The notes beneath the pieces are model-generated. The model was not told the origin of the DNA. It saw nothing but the letters and a program-made list of their open reading frames with translations, and did not search any database. Both the position numbers and the translations under genes were made by a program. From an uncultured Collinsella sp. (lineage in GTDB: Bacteria; Actinomycetota; Coriobacteriia; Coriobacteriales; Coriobacteriaceae): a stretch of 9,974 nucleotides of DNA. The DNA is taken from assembly GCA_902490095.1 (NCBI GenBank), contig CABUCQ010000074.1:1-9974 (forward strand), written 5' to 3'. Shown one piece after another: positions 1 through 6,775 of the stretch; positions within the stretch are counted from its first letter, which is position 1, and the number at the start of each line of letters is the position of its first letter.

Positions 1-209
1 CCGCCGAGACCACCGGTTTCGCCTTCTCGCTCGAGCCGGTCTGCTCCGCCGTCTTTTCGTTCTTCCTGGTCGGCGAGGTCCTGAGCCCCATCGCCTTCTT
101 TGGCGCCGCCCTCATCCTCACCGGCGTCATGGTAGCAACCGTCGAGCTTCCGCGCCTCCGCGCACATGGACAGGCTCGCATGGCAGGAGCGCCCGAGCAC
201 GTCTCGTAG
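1..209 (+). CDS. EamA/DMT-family membrane permease, C-terminal fragment
   Basis: This is the last 68 codons of a gene that begins before the window, read in the frame starting at base 3 and ending at TAG 207-209. The peptide has the EamA C-terminal pattern: a helix beginning FAFSLEPVCSAVFSFFLVGE, a short charged turn, then a Gly/Ala-rich helix ending in GVMVATVELPRLR and a hydrophilic tail. The E-P followed by a hydrophobic helix and G-E is typical of the last two membrane helices of drug/metabolite-superfamily exporters. The substrate cannot be told from this piece. I see no T-tracted hairpin after the stop, and ung starts 88 bp downstream with its own possible -10. A second, unrelated-by-position EamA gene lies at 6776-7651. 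Confidence 0.75.
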   Translation, partial: AETTGFAFSLEPVCSAVFSFFLVGEVLSPIAFFGAALILTGVMVATVELPRLRAHGQARMAGAPEHVS

Positions 210-256
210 ACCCCACTCTTCATACAGCCGCGGCATAAAGGCAACCGGTGCGCCTT

Positions 257-262
257 TACAAT
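257..262 (+). promoter_or_regulatory. possible -10 box (TACAAT) for ung
   Basis: TACAAT followed by AGATG lies 35 bp before the ung start codon. There is no convincing -35 at 16-18 bp upstream. Just downstream, AGATGC (263-268) and GCATCT (276-281) can form a small 5' leader hairpin. The same TACAATAGA string occurs before prfC and before the methyltransferase gene, which raises confidence that it is used as a promoter element. Confidence 0.4.
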
Positions 263-297
263 AGATGCCAGCAGAGCATCTGACGTAAAGGAGCCCC

Positions 298-1023
298 ATG
301 GACGCCGCGACCCGCGACCGCAACATAGCAACTTGGTTGGGCGATGCGCCGCAGCCGGTACGTGACACTACGAACCAGCTGCTCGAGCGTATCGCCCTTT
401 TGCGTGCCGAGCAGACCATCTACCCGGCACAAGACGACATCCTCAATGCCCTCGCCTACACGCCGGCCGACCAGGTCAAAGTTGTCATCTTGGGTCAGGA
501 CCCCTATCACGGACCCAACCAGGCAATGGGACTGTCGTTCTCGGTCCCCGCGACGCAAACCAAGTTGCCGCCGAGCCTGCGCAACATCTATAAGGAACTC
601 AAAGCCGATCTGGGTTGTCCCATTCCCGCCACGGGAGATCTAACACCATGGGCACAACAGGGCGTCCTGCTCCTCAACACTACGCTCACCGTGCGCGAGC
701 ATGCCGCTAACTCGCACGCCAAGCTTGGCTGGAACACGCTCACCGACTACGTTATCGAGCGCTGCTGTCAGCTGCCCCAACCGGTTGTCTTTTTGGCATG
801 GGGCCGCTTTGCCCAGCAGATGGTCGAAGATAAGCTCGTCGCAACTGGCACGGGCAAAGCAACCGACAAGTCCTGCCTGGCCTCCACGCACCCCTCGCCG
901 CTTTCGGCCAACCGCGCCACGGCAGAACTCCCCGCCTTTATGGGATCGCGTCCCTTCTCGACAGCCAATCGGCTACTCGAACAGCACGGCTCGACCCCCG
1001 TCAACTGGACTTGCCTCGGCTAA
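298..1023 (+). CDS. ung: uracil-DNA glycosylase, family 1
   Basis: Removes uracil from DNA (from cytosine deamination or dUTP misincorporation) by cleaving the N-glycosidic bond, starting base-excision repair in the cytoplasm (EC 3.2.2.27). The 241-residue product has normal family length. The water-activating motif GQDPYHG is at residues 66-72 with the catalytic Asp at 68. The uracil-stacking Phe lies in GLSFSV (about residue 81), LLNTTLTV carries the uracil-reading Asn (about 127), and the DNA-intercalation/catalytic-His loop HPSPLS is at 198-203. Together these separate it from family 4/5 Fe-S glycosylases. AAGGAG at 287-292 sits 5 nt before the ATG, fixing the start. The gene appears monocistronic and converges on the dehydrogenase gene with a shared terminator. 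Confidence 0.97.
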   Translation: MDAATRDRNIATWLGDAPQPVRDTTNQLLERIALLRAEQTIYPAQDDILNALAYTPADQVKVVILGQDPYHGPNQAMGLSFSVPATQTKLPPSLRNIYKELKADLGCPIPATGDLTPWAQQGVLLLNTTLTVREHAANSHAKLGWNTLTDYVIERCCQLPQPVVFLAWGRFAQQMVEDKLVATGTGKATDKSCLASTHPSPLSANRATAELPAFMGSRPFSTANRLLEQHGSTPVNWTCLG

Positions 1024-1037
1024 AAATCGATACATCA

Positions 1038-1073
1038 AAAACGCGCCCGACGGCTTTCCGCCGGGCGCGTTTC
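1038..1073. terminator. bidirectional Rho-independent terminator between ung and the SDR gene
   Basis: A near-perfect GC-rich hairpin: ACGCGCCCG (1041-1049) pairs with CGGGCGCGT (1062-1070), and an inner CGG/CCG pair closes a CTTT loop. It is flanked by an A run (1037-1041) on the left and TTT (1070-1072) on the right, so it has a T-tract in either direction. It lies in the 50-bp gap between the two convergent stop codons. Confidence 0.85.
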
Positions 1074-1754
1074 CTATTCGGGCCATATAAATTGTGTGCG
1101 GCCAGCCTCGCCGCCATCGATCAACAGACTCTGCCCGGTCATAAACCGGTTGGTCACGCCCACAAAGTAGATCCACTCGGCGATCTCTTGGGCGGTGGCC
1201 CAGCGCTTAAGCGGCGTGAGCTCCATAATCTGGTTCCACAGGTGTTCGTCTTCCATCACGCAACGGTTGAGCGGCGTGATAACGCCACCCGGGTCCACAC
1301 TGTTGGCGATAGCCTGCGGCGCCAGACGGTTTGCAAGGTTCTTGGTGTAGGCGATAACGCCGCCCTTGCTGGCGGCATAGTCGGGAAACTCCGATCCCGT
1401 ATGCCCGCTCGCCGACCCCACATTGACCACGGATTTGATAGCCGATGCCGGCTTGGCAGCAAGCCCCTCCCCCGCAAAGGCGTAGCGCTCGGTCACGTTG
1501 ATGGTGCCATACAGGTTGGCGGCGATGTCGTCGGCCGAATCCTGCGTACCGGCAACGTTCACGATCACCTGGGGCTCAAGGTCGCTTGGAAACGAGTCCG
1601 GCTCGCGGACATCAACGATCAGATGGCGGTAGCGCTCGTGTTCGATCGCCGGCGACAGCAGATCAAAGCCCACGACCTCGTGGCCCTCATCCAAAAAGCG
1701 CTGCACGCACGCGGCTCCGATACCGCCCGAAGCGCCCGTGATCAAAACCCGCAT
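1074..1754 (-). CDS. short-chain dehydrogenase/reductase (SDR), classical type
   Basis: A 226-residue Rossmann-fold oxidoreductase. The dinucleotide-binding TGASGGIG is at residues 6-13, and Asp31 ends beta-2 (VVGFD), which in this family usually favours NAD(H) over NADP(H). NVAG is at 66-69 in place of NNAG. The catalytic set is Ser114 (or 116) in NVGSASG, Tyr126 and Lys130 in YAASK, and DPGG follows about 25 residues later. The C-terminal FMTGQSLLIDGG is the usual cofactor/tetramer-interface segment. The substrate is unknown; generic annotations would be 3-oxoacyl-ACP-reductase-like or EntA-like. The Shine-Dalgarno AAGGAG overlaps the TAA of the upstream transporter gene, 9 bp separate the two, and no promoter is visible between them. 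It is therefore very likely translated from the transporter mRNA and shares its putative preQ1 control. Confidence 0.9.
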   Translation of the reverse strand: MRVLITGASGGIGAACVQRFLDEGHEVVGFDLLSPAIEHERYRHLIVDVREPDSFPSDLEPQVIVNVAGTQDSADDIAANLYGTINVTERYAFAGEGLAAKPASAIKSVVNVGSASGHTGSEFPDYAASKGGVIAYTKNLANRLAPQAIANSVDPGGVITPLNRCVMEDEHLWNQIMELTPLKRWATAQEIAEWIYFVGVTNRFMTGQSLLIDGGEAGRTQFIWPE

Positions 1755-1763
1755 ACTTGCTCC

Positions 1764-2486
1764 TTAGGCGGTTGCGTGGCGCTCGAGGTACTCGGAGCCC
1801 ACATTCTCGCGCTCCCAGCCGCGCACGACCTTGTAGCCCACGGGGCTCAAGAAGACCTCGCACAGCAGCTCGGCAACAGCACCGGTCAGCGAGCACATAA
1901 GGACCTGCACCCAGGTCCAACCAAAGAACGTGTGGCTCACCACAATGGCAAAGACCAAGTTGTCGATAAACTGGCCAATGCCCGTGGACACATAGGAGCG
2001 AAAGGCAAAGCTCGCAAAATTATTCTTTTTGAGCATGCGGCCGAGCGACTGGTTGAGCGTGGAGTTAACCACGGCAGAAACGAGCATTGCCAGCGAAGAG
2101 CCCAGCACCACGTACCAGGTGCCGCCGATGGTGGCGTTAAGGGCAGTGTTGACCTCGATCATGCCCGTGTCGTAGTAGGCACCCCACATGCCGGGCGTGA
2201 GCGAGCATGCCCAAAAGCACAGACTCACGGCCAGGTTGACCAGCAGCGCGAGGATAGAGATTTTGATGGATGCCTTGGCGCCAAAGCGCTTGCAGATCAT
2301 GTCCTGGCACAAAAACGAAACCCAGCTCACCACAAAGCCGCAATCGAGTGCCAGATACGGCAGGCTGATAAGCTCTTTGTTGGCCAGCAGGTTCATCATG
2401 ATGACGCTCACGAAAAACAGCGAAACCGTTGCCGCGGGAATGCTCCGCAACAGGACCTTGTAGTCCTCCATGACCTTCTTGATCAT
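1764..2486 (-). CDS. yhhQ: queuosine precursor transporter (VUT family, YhhQ-like)
   Basis: An integral membrane protein of 240 residues with about six hydrophobic segments, matching the VUT/YhhQ family (COG1738, formerly DUF165), whose characterised members import preQ0/preQ1 for queuosine tRNA modification. Family hallmarks seen are LALDCGFVVSWVSFLCQD followed by a KRFGAKAS cytoplasmic loop, the conserved Asn-rich helix AVVNSTLNQ (about 140-148), and STGIGQFIDNLVFA (about 168-181), the position of the usual QFxDs motif. The ATG at 2486 is preceded by AAAGGAG (2493-2499) with a 6-nt gap. Its leader carries a promoter and a hairpin plus A-rich tail that resembles a preQ1-I riboswitch, which independently supports the substrate assignment. 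It is first in a probable operon with the SDR gene. Exact substrate (preQ0, preQ1 or queuine) is not resolved. Confidence 0.9.
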   Translation of the reverse strand: MIKKVMEDYKVLLRSIPAATVSLFFVSVIMMNLLANKELISLPYLALDCGFVVSWVSFLCQDMICKRFGAKASIKISILALLVNLAVSLCFWACSLTPGMWGAYYDTGMIEVNTALNATIGGTWYVVLGSSLAMLVSAVVNSTLNQSLGRMLKKNNFASFAFRSYVSTGIGQFIDNLVFAIVVSHTFFGWTWVQVLMCSLTGAVAELLCEVFLSPVGYKVVRGWERENVGSEYLERHATA

Positions 2487-2492
2487 TATGTA

Positions 2493-2542
2493 CTCCTTTG
2501 GTTTTAGGTTTAACGAGCAGGATATCGGACCCGAACTGCTCG
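2493..2542 (-). promoter_or_regulatory. candidate preQ1-I riboswitch in the yhhQ leader
   Basis: Read on the minus strand, CGAGCAG (2542-2536) pairs perfectly with CTGCTCG (2520-2514) around the 15-nt loop TTCGGGTCCGATATC. An A-rich single-stranded tail follows, running TTAAACCTAAAACC and ending in AAAGGAG, which is also the yhhQ Shine-Dalgarno. PreQ1-I aptamers have this order: stem, loop starting UUC with a C just before the 3' strand of the stem, A-rich tail, then a pseudoknot in which the loop pairs with a tail ending in AAGG. Loop GGGU/GGU can pair with tail ACC, and the UUC cytosine with the GG. The 7-bp stem is longer than the usual 5 bp and the pseudoknot pairing is not canonical, so this is a likely rather than certain assignment. 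Ligand binding would hide the Shine-Dalgarno. Confidence 0.5.
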
Positions 2543-2571
2543 GACGCCCCGGTCTTGAGACGACGGTGGGT

Positions 2572-2600
2572 ATAATAGCCGCTCACACGGCATAAGGCAA
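2572..2600 (-). promoter_or_regulatory. promoter of the yhhQ-SDR unit
   Basis: On the minus strand, TTGCCT (2600-2595) is followed after exactly 17 bp by TATTAT (2577-2572). A start near 2565 would give a leader of roughly 80 nt that contains the whole hairpin/tail structure. The -35 begins 6 bp past the prfC terminator stem, so the two genes appear to be separate transcription units. Confidence 0.65.
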
Positions 2601-2605
2601 GCAAA

Positions 2606-2637
2606 CGGCGCGGCAGTCCCGCAGGGCCACCGCGCCG
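2606..2637 (-). terminator. Rho-independent terminator of prfC
   Basis: CGGCGCGG (2606-2613) and CCGCGCCG (2630-2637) form an 8-bp GC-rich stem, with an inner CCC/GGG pairing around GCA. On the minus strand it starts 5 nt after the prfC stop codon and is followed by the modest T-rich GTTTGCTT. The weak T-tract lowers confidence slightly. Confidence 0.7.
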
Positions 2638-2642
2638 ATGCG

Positions 2643-4256
<1,614 letters not shown>

Positions 4257-4305
4257 GCGGATCCTTTCTTGCGTTCTATATGCATTACGTCCATGTAACC
4301 CGTCT

Positions 4306-4311
4306 ATTGTA
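4306..4311 (-). promoter_or_regulatory. possible -10 box (TACAAT) for prfC
   Basis: On the minus strand TACAAT followed by AGACGG lies 49 bp before the prfC ATG. TTGCAG is only 11 bp upstream, too close for a standard -35, and nothing better is at 16-18 bp. The string is shared with the -10 candidates at 257 and 7748. Confidence 0.4.
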
Positions 4312-4402
4312 GCCGCGAAATGCTGCAACAGAGCACCTATCAGGACAAATTCATCCGTTGGCACTTGGATACCGGTCGGCGGCGGCACTCCGCAGCAGTT
4401 CG

Positions 4403-4617
4403 TCTCGACCTGTAACATCTAGACGGGTTTTGAACCTCAACCTGTTACAGATCGAGACAAACGAACGGATCCGCCGGCAAAATCTCGAACTGTAACATCT
4501 AGCCGCCCAAAACCGCTCCAGATGTTACAAATCGAGACAAAAGGACCGGCGGACAAACAGCATCTTAATCTGTAACAACTAGCTGGGATATTCGGGGCTT
4601 GTTGTTACAGATTTAGA
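4403..4617. repeat. three inverted repeats in exact 80-bp tandem register
   Basis: Each unit has a left arm of type TCTCGAnCTGTAACATCTAG and a right arm of type TGTTACAGATCGAGACAAA. Left arms start at 4403, 4483 and 4563. The right-arm TGTTACA starts at 4443, 4523 and 4603. Arms can pair over 14/15, 16/18 and 16/17 positions. CTAG occurs at the inner edge of each left arm (4419, 4499, 4579), and each right arm is followed by ACAAA. Loops of 19-25 nt and the inter-unit spacers have little conserved sequence. The array fills the gap between divergent prfC and gntR. I see no coding potential and no T-tract that would make these terminators. Possible roles are a multi-site protein-binding array, a mobile palindromic element or a chain of RNA hairpins. 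I do not recognise the family. Confidence 0.9.
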
Positions 4618-4648
4618 CAAACGGTGGCCAATCATTCCGATTTTCCTC

Positions 4649-4678
4649 TTGCGTAACTGTGCATAGTGTATATATACT
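4649..4678 (+). promoter_or_regulatory. promoter of the gntR-ABC operon
   Basis: TTGCGT (4649-4654) and TATACT (4673-4678) are separated by 18 bp. A start near 4685 leaves a leader of about 40 nt before the GTG. The -10 lies inside the long dyad described separately, so a bound repressor would block RNA polymerase. TATATA at 4671 (16-bp spacing) is an alternative -10. Confidence 0.65.
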
Positions 4679-4699
4679 GTGCTTACCGGTTATATACAC
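4666..4699. promoter_or_regulatory. probable GntR (YtrA-type) operator dyad
   Basis: GTGTATATA (4666-4674) and TATATACAC (4691-4699) are perfect 9-bp inverted halves, with 16 bp between them. The left half also sits in the palindrome GTATATATAC (4668-4677) and the right half runs into TACACGTGTA (4695-4704), so more than one binding register is possible. The dyad covers the -10 and the start region of the promoter. YtrA-subfamily GntR regulators typically repress their own operon from such dyads, and the next gene encodes one. Confidence 0.6.
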
Positions 4700-4726
4700 G
4701 TGTAGCCCATCAGCTAAGGAGCCGCT

Positions 4727-5107
4727 GTGGACATTATCCTATCCAATTCGAGCGACAAGCCTATCTACGAGCAGATATCCTCGCAGGTCAAGGCTCAAAT
4801 CCTTTCGGGCGTGCTCGCCGCGGGGGCCAAACTCCCCAGCATCCGCGCACTCGCAAGCGACCTCGGCGTGAGCGTCATCACCACCAAGCGCGCCTACGCC
4901 GACCTAGAGCAGCTCGGCTTTATCTGCACCGTGCAAGGCAAAGGCTGCTTTGTCGCCAAGGGCAACCAAGAGCTCTTGCGCGAAAACCAGCTCTGCCATG
5001 TCGAAGAGCTGCTTGCACAGGCAGCGACACAGGCAGAAGCCCTGGGCGTCACGCGCGATAAGTTGCACGAGATGCTCGACCTGGTAGCCCCCGAAACCAT
5101 GCAGTAG
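4727..5107 (+). CDS. GntR-family transcriptional regulator, YtrA subfamily
   Basis: A 126-residue protein with an N-terminal winged helix and a short helical tail, the YtrA layout, with no large ligand-binding domain. The GntR signature starts KPIYEQISSQVKAQILSG (about 11-28) and continues with LPSIRALASDLGVSVITTKRAY (about 41-62, the helix-turn-helix). GFICTVQGKGCFVA (about 69-82) forms the wing. The start is GTG at 4727, with AAGGAG (4716-4721) 5 nt upstream. The ATPase gene begins 23 bp after its stop, so it leads the operon and most likely represses it through the dyad over its promoter. In characterised systems such regulators respond to cell-envelope stress or antibiotics, but nothing here identifies the signal. 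Confidence 0.93.
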   Translation: MDIILSNSSDKPIYEQISSQVKAQILSGVLAAGAKLPSIRALASDLGVSVITTKRAYADLEQLGFICTVQGKGCFVAKGNQELLRENQLCHVEELLAQAATQAEALGVTRDKLHEMLDLVAPETMQ

Positions 5108-5130
5108 CCATCTGCAAGAAAGGCTATACC

Positions 5131-6012
5131 ATGCAAAACTTGCTAGAACTCAAAGGTGTCTCACGCCGCGTAAGTGATCGCTTTTCGCTGCGCGATGTCA
5201 CACTCACCGTAGAACCCGGTCAGATTGTCGGCTTTGTGGGCGCAAACGGCGCCGGTAAAACAACGACCATCCGCGCCGCACTCGGACTCATAAAGCTCGA
5301 TGCCGGCGAGGTGTACCTGTTTGGGCAGCGCTGCAATGCCAATGCGTCCGATGAACAACAACGCCGCATGCGCTCCCGCATCGGTCTCGTACTGGACACG
5401 TGCCCCTTCCCTTCCACGCTCAAAGTGGCCGAGGTCGAGGCACTCGTAAGCCCGGCATACCCCACGTGGAGTCATGAAACGTTTGCTGGCCACATCAACC
5501 GGTTTGGCCTGGACCCCAAGGCAAAGGTCAAAGACCTCTCCCGCGGCATGGGTATGAAGCTGCAGCTCGCGTGTACGCTCAGCCACAAGGCCGAGCTGCT
5601 CATCCTGGATGAAGCCACGGCAGGTCTCGATCCCATGGCACGTGAGGAGCTGCTCGACGAGCTGCTCGCCTTTGTTGCCGACGGACAGCACGGCGTATTG
5701 TTCTCGAGCCACATTACATCCGATCTTGAACGCGCCGCCGACCGTGTCGCCTGCATCGATAGTGGCTCGATTGTGTTCGACCTGCCGCGCGAGGACATTA
5801 CCGATCGCGCCGGCATTGCTCACTGTTCCCAGGCGCAAGCTGCCGAGCTTATGGCTTACGTCGAAGGCGCCCGCGCCACCCGTCACGCCTACAGCGTTGA
5901 CGTACTCGTCCCCAATCGCCGCGAAACGCTCGAGGCCTTTCCCGAGATTCCCTGTGATCGGATTTCCATCGATGACTATCTGCGCCTCACGCTGAAAGGG
6001 GCATCCAAATGA
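5131..6012 (+). CDS. ABC transporter ATP-binding protein
   Basis: A 293-residue single-domain ATPase that would power the membrane protein encoded next. Walker A GANGAGKTT is at 37-45, the ABC signature LSRGMGMK at 136-143 (SRGM instead of SGGQ, common in YtrB/CcmA-like ATPases), and Walker B LLILDE at 156-161 with the catalytic Glu161 and D-loop GLD. The H-loop His194 lies in FSSHITS. The last ~80 residues form a divergent C-terminal extension. The Q-loop region is unusual: an LVLDTCPFPSTLKVAEV stretch stands where a Q-loop would be expected. AGAAAGG precedes the ATG by about 8 nt. Its TGA overlaps the permease ATG in ATGA, indicating translational coupling. The cargo is unknown; the cassette type suggests drug, peptide or lipid export. 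Confidence 0.95.
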   Translation: MQNLLELKGVSRRVSDRFSLRDVTLTVEPGQIVGFVGANGAGKTTTIRAALGLIKLDAGEVYLFGQRCNANASDEQQRRMRSRIGLVLDTCPFPSTLKVAEVEALVSPAYPTWSHETFAGHINRFGLDPKAKVKDLSRGMGMKLQLACTLSHKAELLILDEATAGLDPMAREELLDELLAFVADGQHGVLFSSHITSDLERAADRVACIDSGSIVFDLPREDITDRAGIAHCSQAQAAELMAYVEGARATRHAYSVDVLVPNRRETLEAFPEIPCDRISIDDYLRLTLKGASK

Positions 6013-6707
6013 AACGCGCCTTTATGTCCGAGACCGCCATCATGCGCTCGTTTCTCCCGAGCATCGCCGGCGTCGGCCTGTTCATATTCGTCGTGCTGAC
6101 CCTTGCCAACGCGACGGATGGTGACTCCGGCATGAGCGCCGGCACCTGTGCAGTCAGCGCCATGTCGCCCATCATAATCATGAACTCGCTGGCTGGCTAC
6201 GATAACCAAAACGGTTGGGAGCGCTATCGAGCAACGTTGCCGTTCTCGCGCAAAGACATCGTCTGCGCACGCTACCTGTGCATTATTGCCTCCTCGGCCG
6301 TCATGGCATGCGCGGCTACGCTCCTGAACATCCTCGCCCTTCCGTTCTTCGACCACATGGGCATCCCTTCGACAGGCCAGACGATCTTTGAAATCGCAAC
6401 CGCCTCGGCGACGTCGATGCTCATCTCCCTCATGATGGTGTTTTTGGCACAGCCGATATTTTTCCGATTTGGACACATGGAGGCACTGCGCCTATCCGTC
6501 GGCCTGTTTGCCCTACTTGGCTGCGGCACTATGGCAATACTGAGCTCCTCCAACCCCATTAGCATCTGGCTTATGTCATTTGCCGGAGCAAATCCCGACC
6601 CCGCCGTCATCGGATGTCTGTGCGCCGGCATTGCCGTCCTGGCGTTCGTGCTATTTGCAATCAGCTGCACCGTCAGCACCAAGATCTATCGAGCACGCGA
6701 TTTGTAG
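6009..6707 (+). CDS. ABC-2 type transporter permease
   Basis: A 232-residue membrane protein with about six hydrophobic helices. It resembles the ABC-2 permeases found with YtrA-type regulators (ABC2_membrane_5-like). The first helix (about 16-33) is followed by the helix containing SPIIIMNSL and the conserved cytoplasmic stretch NQNGWERYRATLPFSRKDIV with ARYL just after; a W...LP.SR..iv.aRY pattern is typical of that family. The remaining helices are around 92-115, 137-158, 160-177 and 198-223. The ATG overlaps the ATPase stop by four bases. Two copies probably pair with two ATPase subunits, since no second permease gene is present. The EamA gene starts 68 bp downstream with only a weak interrupted hairpin between, so some read-through is possible. 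Confidence 0.87.
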   Translation: MKRAFMSETAIMRSFLPSIAGVGLFIFVVLTLANATDGDSGMSAGTCAVSAMSPIIIMNSLAGYDNQNGWERYRATLPFSRKDIVCARYLCIIASSAVMACAATLLNILALPFFDHMGIPSTGQTIFEIATASATSMLISLMMVFLAQPIFFRFGHMEALRLSVGLFALLGCGTMAILSSSNPISIWLMSFAGANPDPAVIGCLCAGIAVLAFVLFAISCTVSTKIYRARDL

Positions 6708-6775
6708 CCGCAAGCGGTATCATCGGACGAGCGCCGTAGACCCGGCGTAGTCGTTCTTGAGGAGGCGCCACACCC

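Noticed and set aside
1011..2507. Long plus-strand open frame opposite the SDR and transporter genes
   Set aside because: It is the mirror of two well-supported minus-strand genes, is rich in His/Arg/Gln with no domain pattern, and overlaps the ung terminator.
2571..2576. Plus-strand TATAAT as a promoter
   Set aside because: No -35 at proper spacing on the plus strand and no plus-strand gene downstream. The opposite strand gives a better promoter with a 17-bp spacer for yhhQ.
4257..4418. In-frame upstream extension of prfC (54 more codons)
   Set aside because: The extension does not resemble RF3, reaches into the first palindrome, and the ATG at 4256 has its own Shine-Dalgarno and the expected RF3 N-terminus.
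4403..4617. CRISPR array
   Set aside because: The repeated arms alternate in orientation and only three units exist. Intervening segments are 19-26 nt with no uniform spacer pattern, and no cas gene is nearby.
4403..4617. Integron attC sites
   Set aside because: The palindromic arms carry GTAAC/GTTAC, but the RYYYAAC and GTTRRRY core sites do not fit, there are no cassettes between units and no integrase gene.
4403..4617. Tandem Rho-independent terminators
   Set aside because: Right arms are followed by ACAAA and not T runs. In the minus direction only unit 2 has a short TTTT, and no gene on either strand ends into the array.
6731..6757. Terminator between the ABC permease and EamA genes
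   Set aside because: CGCC/GGCG with outer ACGA/TCGT gives only a short, interrupted stem and a poor T-tract, too weak to call.
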